The notes under the pieces: generated by a model
The model's database searches: none
Told to the model about the DNA's origin: nothing
What the model saw: only the letters and a program-made list of their open reading frames with translations
Made by a program: the position numbers and the translations under genes
NCBI RefSeq assembly: GCF_004006295.1
Contig: NZ_CP026095.1
Span: 3,892,001-3,956,000 of the forward strand
Direction: 5' to 3'
DNA: 64,000 bases
Origin: Peribacillus asahii
Lineage (GTDB): Bacteria > Bacillota > Bacilli > Bacillales > DSM-1321
Shown here: positions 10,183-18,067 of the stretch, one piece after another
Layout: every line of letters starts with the position of its first letter
Position numbering within the stretch: the stretch's first letter is position 1

Positions 10183-11259
10183 TTAAACCGTCACCCAGTT
10201 TAAACGTTTAATTTCATCATAGAATGCATCGAATTGCTTCAAGTCCATTTGCTGTGCTGAATCAGATAAAGCAACAGCTGGGTCCGGATGCACTTCAGCC
10301 ATCACACCATCTGCTCCAATAGCAAGTGCTGCTTTTGCTGCCGGAAGTAAAAGATCACGACGTCCTGTTGAATGCGTTACATCAACCAATACAGGTAAAT
10401 GCGTTTCTTGTTTTAAAATCGGTACAGCTGTAATATCTAACGTATTTCTTGTCGCTTTCTCATACGTACGGATTCCGCGTTCACAAAGAATGATATTGCT
10501 GTTTCCCTGTGCCATAATGTATTCCGCAGCATGAATGTATTCATCGATTGTTTCTGACATACCACGTTTTAAAAGAACAGGCTTATTCGTTGAACCAGCC
10601 GCTTTTAACAAGTCAAAGTTTTGTGCATTACGAGCACCAATTTGAATCACATCGATATAATCAAGTGCTGTTTCAATATCATCTGTGCTTACAATCTCAC
10701 TAATAACCGCTAAGTCGTATTCATCTGCAACTCTTTTTAAAATTTGAAGTCCTTCAAGGCCAAGTCCTTGGAAGTCATATGGAGATGTACGTGGCTTATA
10801 TGCACCACCGCGCATTAACTTTAAACCTTTCGCCTTAATTGCTGCTGCAACGGCTGCTGTTTGTTCATACGATTCAACCGCACAAGGTCCGAAAACAAAA
10901 CTTGGCACGCCATTACCAATTAATTCACCATTTAAATTGATAATCGTATCTTCTTGTTTTTGCTTTCTAGACACAAGCAAGGCTTTCTTTTTATTTTCAT
11001 CTTGAATATCTAATCCAAGTTTAAAAATTTCTTTAAAGATATGCTTAATAGACGCAAGCTCTAATGGTCCCTCATGTGTTTCTTCAATGAGATCTAGCAT
11101 TTTTCTTTCACGAACTGGATCGTAACGATTTACACCTTGCTTTTCTTTTACTCGGCCAATTTCTTGAGCGAGCTCAGCTCGTTGGTTAATAAGATGTAAT
11201 AACTGAAGATTAATATCGTCTAGTTGATCACGTAGTACGTCAAGCTCCTTGTTGCTCAT
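10183..11259 (-). CDS. aroA: bifunctional chorismate mutase / DAHP synthase
   Basis: Catalyses the first step of the shikimate pathway (phosphoenolpyruvate plus erythrose 4-phosphate to DAHP). An N-terminal AroQ-type chorismate mutase domain (about 1-90) gives feedback control by chorismate or prephenate. The DAHP synthase part shows [20 protein letters not shown] and the metal-binding [14 protein letters not shown]. The length of 358 residues equals B. subtilis AroA. AAGGATGG precedes ATG. It sits next to ccpA as in other Bacillus, but is transcribed alone here with its own terminator. Confidence 0.97.
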   Translation of the reverse strand: MSNKELDVLRDQLDDINLQLLHLINQRAELAQEIGRVKEKQGVNRYDPVRERKMLDLIEETHEGPLELASIKHIFKEIFKLGLDIQDENKKKALLVSRKQKQEDTIINLNGELIGNGVPSFVFGPCAVESYEQTAAVAAAIKAKGLKLMRGGAYKPRTSPYDFQGLGLEGLQILKRVADEYDLAVISEIVSTDDIETALDYIDVIQIGARNAQNFDLLKAAGSTNKPVLLKRGMSETIDEYIHAAEYIMAQGNSNIILCERGIRTYEKATRNTLDITAVPILKQETHLPVLVDVTHSTGRRDLLLPAAKAALAIGADGVMAEVHPDPAVALSDSAQQMDLKQFDAFYDEIKRLNWVTV

Positions 11260-11502
11260 TACAAATCCATCCTTTCGTTTTTAAAATTAGCACTGGTCCA
11301 ATTATTCTTAATCATCATAGGATTTCGAAAATTTTAATTGATTGTTATCCAGCCTTATTTTCTTCATATATTTTGCCATATTTCATGTATAATTGAAATT
11401 ATTATAAATGATAAAAACCTAAATGTCACTTAATTTTCACTTTATTAATTGAACGCTTTTAAGCATTAAAGACTGATTTTCACAAAAGAAGGTGTTAGCT
11501 AT

Positions 11503-13647
11503 ATGACAGAAACATTATTTGCCCTAGATATTGGAACAAGGTCTGTTGTAGGCATTATATTAGAAAAATTATCAGAAAGCTATAAAATTATTGATATTTT
11601 ATCACAAGAACATGCAGAAAGAGCAATGCTGGACGGACAGATTCATGATGTCATGGCCGTTGCCAAAATCATTCAACAAATTAAAGAGCAACTCGAAGAA
11701 AAACATGGACCTCTAAAAAAAGTGTCTGTTGCGGCAGCAGGACGAGCTCTCAAAACAGAAAAAGCGACAATAGCTGTGAATATTAAAGGAAAGCCTATGC
11801 TATCACGTGAAGATATTCTTCACCTCGAATTCAGTGCCGTTCAAGAGGCACAACATCTAGTAGCTCAAAAGAATCAAACCAATTCTACTTATTACGGTGT
11901 TGGTTATTCCGTTTTATACTATCGGCTAGATGGGCAAGAGATTGGAAGCTTAATCGACCAAACTGGTGAAGAAGCATCTGTTGAAATTATTGCAACATTT
12001 CTTCCAAAAGTGGTCATTGAATCTTTGCTTGCAGCTTTGAAACGAGCCGATTTAGAAATGCAGGCTTTAACACTCGAACCAATTGCCGCTATCAATGTTT
12101 TGATTCCACCATCTATGCGTCGCTTAAATGTAGCACTGGTTGATATTGGAGCGGGAACGTCCGATATTGCTTTAACGGATTCAGGCACAGTCATTGCCTA
12201 TGGAATGGTACCAATCGCTGGTGACGAGATTACGGAAGCGATTAGCGACTATTTATTACTCGACTTTCCACTTGCAGAAGAGGCGAAACGGAAGCTTATG
12301 ACGAATGATGTGATTACAGTGACGGATATTCTTGGCTTTGAGGTTGATATATCCAAAGAAGAAATCATTCACAATATTCAGCCTGCGCTAAATCGTTTGG
12401 CTGATTCTATTAGTCAAGAAATTCTTGAATTAAATAATGGGAAGGCACCTAAAGCTGTCATGCTTGTGGGCGGCGGCAGTCAAACACCTGAGCTAACAAA
12501 ACTCATCGCTAAACGACTAGCTTTACCAGAAAACCGCGTCGCTATCCGCGGAATTGAAGCGATACAACATGTACAGTTCTCCTCTCATGTACACAAAGGG
12601 CCTGAGCTTGTCACGCCGATCGGCATTGCTATTGCAGCGAATAAAAGCCCAATTCAATATATGAGTATCCTCGTAAACGGACAGCCTATTCGTCTATTTG
12701 ATATGGAACAAACAAACGTTTCTGATTGCTTGCTTACTGCTGGTATTAAGTTGAATAAACTATACGGAAAGCCTGGAATGGCTAAAATCGTGCACTTTAA
12801 TGGACAGCAAATTACGATACCTGGTGAACATGGAACTCCCCCGAAAATTTTATTAAATGGAGTAGAGGTCGCCCTTGATGCAGCAGTCAAAAACGAAGAT
12901 ATCATCGAAGTGACAAAAGGAGAAGATGGCCATACGGCTATATTATGTATTCATGACCTAATTGATCATATGCCAAGTAAAAAAGTAACGATAAACGGTG
13001 TGACCTATATAATAGAAGCGACCATTACAAGAAATGGATCGATTGTGACGAGGACAGAATTCATCAAAGATCATGATGTTATTACGTGCTCCATTCCGGA
13101 AACAATTGAAGAACTATTACAAGTACTGCAATTACATGAATTACTGCGCTTAATTCAGCCGTTTCAAATTGAATTAAACGAAAAAATACATAAAGCGCCT
13201 AGCATTAAAGGGTACATTTATAAAAATAACATAGAAGTAAAAGAAAGAGCTAGTTTTGAGGACGGCGATATTATTCAGGTCTTGCCCCCAAAGTCATTAA
13301 CGCTAGCGGAACTAGCCGAAGCTCTAAATATTCAACTCACATACTCTATTCCAATCACGTTTAACGGAAATAAGGTAATCTTAACCAAAGCTTTAGCCGA
13401 ATTCTGCCGCGGGGAAACCCGATTATCGCTATCCGACACGATTCAAGTTGGAGAAAGCCTAAGCTATGTGCCGTATAAACTGGAACCGTTTATCTTTCAA
13501 GATTTGTTCCGACATGTAAATATCGATATGCCGCAACATGCTTCCAGTCGGTTTATTTTAATTAAGAATAATCAAGAAGCAACCTTCCATGAAACATTAG
13601 CACCTGGAGACCAATTAAAAATTCTTTGGCCAACAATGATTCAATAA
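11503..13647 (+). CDS. FtsA/PilM-like actin-fold ATPase with repeated C-terminal domains
   Basis: Residues 1 to about 370 are an actin/HSP70-superfamily ATPase of FtsA or PilM type. Phosphate 1 is ALDIGTRSVVG, phosphate 2 is ALVDIGAGTSDIAL, and the adenosine motif is VMLVGGGSQTP. FtsA is normally about 420 residues. Here another roughly 340 residues follow, made of about three modules that each begin near a (I/T)xxNG turn and end near GD(I/Q)(I/L)xxLxP, resembling beta-grasp units. No membrane segment or FtsA-type amphipathic tip is evident. It stands alone between aroA and the brxC cluster. I recall annotations of such long proteins as FtsA domain proteins in Bacillus but no assigned function. 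A cytoskeletal or scaffold role is inference. Confidence 0.8.
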   Translation: MTETLFALDIGTRSVVGIILEKLSESYKIIDILSQEHAERAMLDGQIHDVMAVAKIIQQIKEQLEEKHGPLKKVSVAAAGRALKTEKATIAVNIKGKPMLSREDILHLEFSAVQEAQHLVAQKNQTNSTYYGVGYSVLYYRLDGQEIGSLIDQTGEEASVEIIATFLPKVVIESLLAALKRADLEMQALTLEPIAAINVLIPPSMRRLNVALVDIGAGTSDIALTDSGTVIAYGMVPIAGDEITEAISDYLLLDFPLAEEAKRKLMTNDVITVTDILGFEVDISKEEIIHNIQPALNRLADSISQEILELNNGKAPKAVMLVGGGSQTPELTKLIAKRLALPENRVAIRGIEAIQHVQFSSHVHKGPELVTPIGIAIAANKSPIQYMSILVNGQPIRLFDMEQTNVSDCLLTAGIKLNKLYGKPGMAKIVHFNGQQITIPGEHGTPPKILLNGVEVALDAAVKNEDIIEVTKGEDGHTAILCIHDLIDHMPSKKVTINGVTYIIEATITRNGSIVTRTEFIKDHDVITCSIPETIEELLQVLQLHELLRLIQPFQIELNEKIHKAPSIKGYIYKNNIEVKERASFEDGDIIQVLPPKSLTLAELAEALNIQLTYSIPITFNGNKVILTKALAEFCRGETRLSLSDTIQVGESLSYVPYKLEPFIFQDLFRHVNIDMPQHASSRFILIKNNQEATFHETLAPGDQLKILWPTMIQ

Positions 13648-13893
13648 GAAAAGCGGAACCGGCTCGTTCAGATCAAGTAGAAAACAGAAAGAGGCCCAAA
13701 AAGGCGCTCTTTGCCTTTTGGTGACTCTTATCTTTTTCACCGTGATCTAGCCGGTGGAGCTAGACAATAAGAAAAGCGGAGATGCCTTGGTTAGTTGACA
13801 ATGAAAATAGAGATTAACACAGAAGCAGCTCTTTGCCTTTCGAAAGCAATCCTCTTTTTCACAGCGAGCTAAGCATTGAAGCTGGGCACCAAA
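13648..13893 (+). repeat. two tandem units of a degenerate intergenic repeat (period 123 bases)
   Basis: Two units begin GAAAAGCGGA at 13648 and 13771. Each continues to CTCTTTGCCTTT, then a run TCTTTTTCAC followed by a GATCTAG/GAGCTAAG box. Similarity between units is partial but in register. No reading frame is supported. The GAAAAGCGGA opening resembles small interspersed repeats I know from Bacillus intergenic DNA. Confidence 0.55.
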
Positions 13894-13929
13894 ACATATC
13901 AAAACTTTTATATCTTCTTATCTTTTAAG

Positions 13930-13960
13930 AAAACCGGGTAAAGAGCGCCCGGTTTTTTTT
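13930..13960 (+). terminator. terminator downstream of the FtsA-like gene and repeats
   Basis: AAACCGGG and CCCGGTTT form a stem followed by eight T residues. It is the first T-run hairpin after the FtsA-like gene. Confidence 0.75.
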
Positions 13961-13977
13961 GTCTACAATCACTAACA

Positions 13978-14555
13978 GTGCCCTCTTTTCCCAAAATAGG
14001 TATGTGGCTCAAAAACCCCATTTCGCTAGCATTTCTCATCACCATCTTCACTTCTCGCTTTAAAATAATACCGAACAGAGACATGTATATTATGCTAGTT
14101 CTTGCTCATATTAGTACCAATGATAAGGCAAAAGAGGTGATTCTCATTTTTAAAAAATCAAGAAATAAACAGACCCCCATTGAAGCGAAAGTTTCTCCAA
14201 AGGTCGCTAATTTAGAAGAGTTATTCGAATCTCTTTCCCATTCAAATGATTTCATTAATTATAGAGGAACATTAAACTCAAAGGAAACTTAAAAGAATAC
14301 ATGGATGGTCGAATTTTAACAGATGAGGGGGTTATTTCCAAGGTCGAAAAATCACTGGAAAAGAAATTAATTAAGCAAGCTAATTATTTAATCAATGACT
14401 TTCAGAAAAAAAATATAGACCCTCTTCAGTTAAAGCAAAAAGTACTCGCTTTCAATAAAGAAATGTCTAATGAAGATTTTAAACAAATTTACCCTACTAT
14501 GAAAATAAACGTAAAAGCAGATGTAAAAATAGTTCAGACAGGGATTAGTCAATGA
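13978..14555 (+). pseudogene. decayed Ger(x)C-family spore germination lipoprotein, C-terminal remnant
   Basis: The frame ending at 14555 reads as the C-terminus of a GerAC/GerKC-type protein: a long helix around SKVEKSLEKKL, IDPLQLKQKV, then YPTMKINVKADVKIVQTG before the stop. The preceding frame (ending at 14292) reads VILIFKKSRNK and INYRGTLNS, which fit the preceding beta-strands. The two join only if one base is shifted near 14273-14290 (reading GNLKEYMDGR instead of KET-stop). No signal peptide, lipobox, gerA or gerB partner is present. The first part of the upstream frame is probably not coding. The family call rests on pattern memory. Confidence 0.6.
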
Positions 14556-14580
14556 GTATAAAAACTGACAACTACACACT

Positions 14581-14621
14581 CATTGATTTAGCTGCTATTC
14601 ACTAAAGCTGCTAAATCAATG
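14581..14621. repeat. 12-bp perfect inverted repeat after the Ger(x)C remnant
   Basis: CATTGATTTAGC pairs with GCTAAATCAATG over a 17-base loop. There is no T-run, so it may be a decayed terminator of the germination gene. Confidence 0.5.
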
Positions 14622-14695
14622 ATGCTTGAAGAACACTCGTCTTCTCCCTCGTTTCATGAAGCTAAAAGTCAAAACTTCCTATAATAGCAAAACGC

Positions 14696-14734
14696 AAAAA
14701 GGTTGATTCAAAAGCGCTTGAATCAACCTTTTTT
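14696..14734. terminator. terminator of the ytxG-ytxH-brxC operon
   Basis: AAAAAGGTTGATTCAA and its inverted copy with a 6-base loop end in T-tracts on both strands, 6 bases from the brxC stop. Confidence 0.85.
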
Positions 14735-14739
14735 ATGAC

Positions 14740-15066
14740 TTACTTCGGTAAATTTTCTGTTAAAGACTCATTTTTAATTCTCCAATGAGAATCATTCCAC
14801 GTTGGTTTTCCTTGCTTAAAGAAAATCGCTTGTGGAGATTGGTGCTTGATATCGAATGTTTCAGCAATATAGTTAGAAAGCGGGCGTGCTTCCTGTACAG
14901 CTAAGTAGGCTGTCGCTAATTGTGAGTGTTCAGCAATAAAGGTTTGATATTCTTCAAATGCCTCTGCACTTACTGGACACGTTAAACTATGTTTAAAAAA
15001 TAATACCGTGTCATTTTGAAGTAACTCATTAAATTGCTCTTCTGTTTCAATTTTCGTTAATGTCAT
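14740..15066 (-). CDS. brxC: monothiol bacilliredoxin BrxC (YtxJ)
   Basis: Cytosolic thioredoxin-fold protein that removes bacillithiol from, or reduces, oxidised proteins. The active-site segment is HSLTCPVS with a single Cys30. Downstream ESPQ/QSPQ-type and SHWRI segments match B. subtilis YtxJ. The 108-residue start MTLTKIETEE is chosen because AAAGGGG lies 10 bases upstream and the B. subtilis protein starts the same way. Last gene of the ytxG-ytxH-brxC operon. Confidence 0.93.
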   Translation of the reverse strand: MTLTKIETEEQFNELLQNDTVLFFKHSLTCPVSAEAFEEYQTFIAEHSQLATAYLAVQEARPLSNYIAETFDIKHQSPQAIFFKQGKPTWNDSHWRIKNESLTENLPK

Positions 15067-15161
15067 TGGTGAATGAACCCCTTTCATTTCTTCATCTTTC
15101 ATAATAAAGCGGTGAAGTTATCGTACCACTTCACCGCACTATCTGACAAATGATTCAACTT

Positions 15162-15623
15162 TTAAGATTGAAGTTCTTTTTCCGTTTCATCAAAGGCGTG
15201 CTGTGCCTCATCAAGTTTTATTTGTACCTCTTCTTCAAGTGTACTTGCAATATCCGCCTCACTCGTTGCTGCGGGTTCGCTTTCCCCTGCTTCAACTTCA
15301 AGCTCTTCTACTGCCTTTTCTGCCCTTAGGCTTCTCACTTTGCCAACTATGGCTGATGATTTGCTTGTGACAAGTTCAGTTACATTGTTTTTCTTTTCTT
15401 TAGCGGTTTCTGTAAGATCTTGACGGAGTTTTCCGGTTTTTTCTGATATTACCCTAGCTTGCTCAGTAATATCGTTTCTTAAGTCTCTGCCTGCCTTAGG
15501 AGCAACAAATAGAGCTGTTGCTGCACCAAGCATACCACCTATTAAAGCACCGATAATAAAATCTTTTGAATTGATGGAGTTGCGATCTTCCTCATACGTT
15601 TTTTGAACTTCTTTCTGAGTCAT
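15162..15623 (-). CDS. ytxH: YtxH family general stress protein
   Basis: A glycine-rich transmembrane segment (about residues 20-42, IIGALIGGMLGAATALFVAPKAG) is typical of the YtxH family. It is followed by a long charged, mainly helical tail rich in Glu and Lys. The second ATG is preferred because AAAGGAG then lies 7 bases upstream; the first ATG is only 2 bases from it. Its function is unknown. In B. subtilis the operon is induced by sigma-B and sigma-H. The middle position between ytxG and brxC is conserved. Confidence 0.9.
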   Translation of the reverse strand: MTQKEVQKTYEEDRNSINSKDFIIGALIGGMLGAATALFVAPKAGRDLRNDITEQARVISEKTGKLRQDLTETAKEKKNNVTELVTSKSSAIVGKVRSLRAEKAVEELEVEAGESEPAATSEADIASTLEEEVQIKLDEAQHAFDETEKELQS

Positions 15624-15650
15624 AGCCATTCTCCTTTCAATTTTAAAAAA

Positions 15651-16136
15651 TTATGATCTTGCTCGTAAAAACCTTCTTTTTTTGGATGCTTCTTTTCCTT
15701 CTTGTTCATTCGACGATTCTGGTTGTTGCTTTCTTGCCTTCCACTTATCGCGCATCTCTAAGGCAATATTCCCCCACTGCACGATTTGTGAAATTTTTTC
15801 TTGATTGTTGTCGATCTCGGTTATCACTTTATTCGAAACCTTCTGAATAGAAGTATTGAAGCTTTGGATTGACGTGCCAACTTCTTTCACAGCAACAACA
15901 GCTGTGTTTAAGTTTTCTGATTTCTGCTTTAAATCCTCTGCTAAAGCATTGGTTTTATGTAATAATTCTGTTGTTTCCGTCGTAATTCCCTTCAGTTGAC
16001 TCTCTAATCCAGTTAATGTATGTGCAACGCTGTTTAACGTGATTTGCAGCGATGTTAATGTCTTCGCTACATATATAACAAGCACGAGAAAAGCAATCGC
16101 AATAATTGCCGCACTTACATACAAAATAATCTCCAT
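15651..16136 (-). CDS. ytxG: YtxG, DUF948 membrane-anchored coiled-coil protein
   Basis: One N-terminal membrane helix (about 3-25) is followed by a heptad-rich region to about residue 120 and a basic tail ([10 protein letters not shown]). This is the DUF948 layout. A strong GGAGGTG ribosome binding site precedes ATG. First gene of ytxG-ytxH-brxC. The biochemical role is unknown; association with stress response is known from B. subtilis. Confidence 0.9.
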   Translation of the reverse strand: MEIILYVSAAIIAIAFLVLVIYVAKTLTSLQITLNSVAHTLTGLESQLKGITTETTELLHKTNALAEDLKQKSENLNTAVVAVKEVGTSIQSFNTSIQKVSNKVITEIDNNQEKISQIVQWGNIALEMRDKWKARKQQPESSNEQEGKEASKKRRFLRARS

Positions 16137-16222
16137 AAGACACCTCCAAAATATCCAATACGCCTATCGAGACATATTACTCTATCCATCATTATTTTAA
16201 CTCTATCTATTCAATATACTCT

Positions 16223-16251
16223 ATTATATCAATCACAGGAAACTTTTCTAA
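16223..16251 (-). promoter_or_regulatory. candidate promoter of the ytxG operon
   Basis: On the minus strand TGATATAAT (complement 16223-16231) is an extended -10, with TTAGAA 17 bases upstream as a weak -35. It lies about 90 bases before ytxG. I saw no clear sigma-B (GTTT/GGGTA) promoter, though B. subtilis has one here. The rest of the roughly 390-base gap to murC shows no gene. Confidence 0.45.
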
Positions 16252-16489
16252 CCGTTTATATGACATTTTAAATAAGGTAAATCTATACATTCTACAACTA
16301 ATCCAAAATTCCTTTTACATTTCCCAAAATACGTTAAAAAATATTATAAAGAAAAAGATACTCGACTTAACTAGACAATAATCCGCGATATTATACATAT
16401 TCCTTATGATATAGCAGATTTTTAGCTCATTTCATATAACACCGTAATCTCACGTTTGATTAGCAACATTGTTTAGCTGGACCTATTAA

Positions 16490-16524
16490 AAAATGCCTCT
16501 AAAGTATAAATTTAGAGGCATTTT
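16490..16524 (-). terminator. terminator of murC
   Basis: AAAATGCCTCTAAA and its inverted copy over a 7-base loop lie immediately after the murC stop. Confidence 0.8.
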
Positions 16525-16527
16525 CTA

Positions 16528-17832
16528 TTACTTCACTTGTAATAACTGCTCATAGGCCACCTGGAACTTTTGAATATCTCCAGCACCCATAAAAAGAATT
16601 ACGCTATTTTCATGTTGTTGTAAAACAGACGTTTCATCTTCTTCAAGCAACTTAGCACCTGGAATTTTCTCTTGAAGATCTTCAATAGAAAGTTTTCCTT
16701 GGTTTTCACGAGCGGATCCAAATATATCACATAAGTACACTTTATCAGCTAAATTTAAACTATCTGCAAATTGAGTAATAAACGTTTGTGTTCTTGTAAA
16801 CGTATGTGGTTGGAAAACAGCCACAATTTCACGGTTTGGATATTTTTGACGTGCTGAATCAATAGTCGCCGTAATCTCTGTTGGATGATGTGCATAATCA
16901 TCAATTAAAATTTGACTACCGATTTCTTTTTCCGTAAATCGACGCTTTACCCCACCAAATGTTTTCAAGCGAGCTTTTACTATCTCTGTATCTAAACGCT
17001 CGTATTTACAAAGGGCAATCACACCTAAAGCGTTTAATACACTATGTTTTCCGAATGTCGGAATCGTAAATGTTTCATAAAAAGTATTACGGACATACAC
17101 ATCAAACGTTGTACCTTCTTCTGTAACAGAAATATTTTTTGCTTGAAAGTCATTTTCTTCAGCAAAACCATATAGAATGACAGGTACTTTCGCTTGGATG
17201 CTTTGTAATTGTTCATCATCTCCGCATGCAATAATACCTTTGTTCACTTGTAAAGCCATTGTTTGGAATGCATCAAAAACATCTTCAATGTTTGCATAAT
17301 AATCAGGATGATCAAAATCAATATTCGTCATAATGGCATAGTCTGGATAATACGAAAGAAAGTGACGACGATATTCACACGCCTCAAATACGAAATACTC
17401 CGATTGCTCGACTCCGTTTCCTGTCCCATCACCAATTAAATAGGAAGTGGGCTTCACTCCACCCATTACATGAGCAAGTAACCCTGTTGTCGATGTTTTC
17501 CCATGCGCGCCAGTAACCGCTACACTTGTAAAGTTTTTCAAAAAGTCACCAAGGAAACGATGGTAACGAACAATCGGTAATCCTAATTCTGTAGCCCGCG
17601 TAATTTCCGGATGAGTATCCGGAAATGCATTCCCCGCAATAACTGTCATGCCTGGCTTAATATTTTCTTCACTAAACGGAAGAATTGTAATTCCTGCTTT
17701 TTCTAAAGCTATTTGTGTAAAAAATTGTTTTTCATAGTCGGAACCTTGTACTTCCAATTTTAAGTCATAAAGTACTTGTGCTAACGCACTCATCCCCGAT
17801 CCTTTAATTCCCACAAAATGGTAAACAGTCAT
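16528..17832 (-). CDS. murC: UDP-N-acetylmuramate--L-alanine ligase
   Basis: ATP-dependent addition of L-Ala to UDP-MurNAc, the first peptide step of cell-wall precursor synthesis in the cytoplasm. The N-terminal Rossmann motif is GIKGSGM, the P-loop is TGAHGKTST, and the C-terminal ligase domain has DDYAHHPTE. The 434-residue start MTVYHFVG is chosen for the GGAGG 8 bases upstream and alignment with B. subtilis MurC. Monocistronic here, downstream of sftA. Confidence 0.97.
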   Translation of the reverse strand: MTVYHFVGIKGSGMSALAQVLYDLKLEVQGSDYEKQFFTQIALEKAGITILPFSEENIKPGMTVIAGNAFPDTHPEITRATELGLPIVRYHRFLGDFLKNFTSVAVTGAHGKTSTTGLLAHVMGGVKPTSYLIGDGTGNGVEQSEYFVFEACEYRRHFLSYYPDYAIMTNIDFDHPDYYANIEDVFDAFQTMALQVNKGIIACGDDEQLQSIQAKVPVILYGFAEENDFQAKNISVTEEGTTFDVYVRNTFYETFTIPTFGKHSVLNALGVIALCKYERLDTEIVKARLKTFGGVKRRFTEKEIGSQILIDDYAHHPTEITATIDSARQKYPNREIVAVFQPHTFTRTQTFITQFADSLNLADKVYLCDIFGSARENQGKLSIEDLQEKIPGAKLLEEDETSVLQQHENSVILFMGAGDIQKFQVAYEQLLQVK

Positions 17833-18067
17833 ATGAAGAACCTCCACCAATCGTCTATCTGTATGACAGTATATGACGTCATTCGTTTATTTGTTTTCTG
17901 CACAATTTATCATTTCTTCAATATTTATTAATCAACAAATCAACATTATATCACTTTTTTCTTCATTCAACCATGTCAGCCAGATGGTATTTCAACATGA
18001 CTTTGGCTTTTCTTGATAATTATCCCTTATTCGATTTCTTATTATATACAATTAAAGTCATATAGGT

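Noticed and set aside
11919..12194. 91-codon minus-strand frame in the FtsA-like gene
   Set aside because: Antisense shadow; no ribosome binding site.
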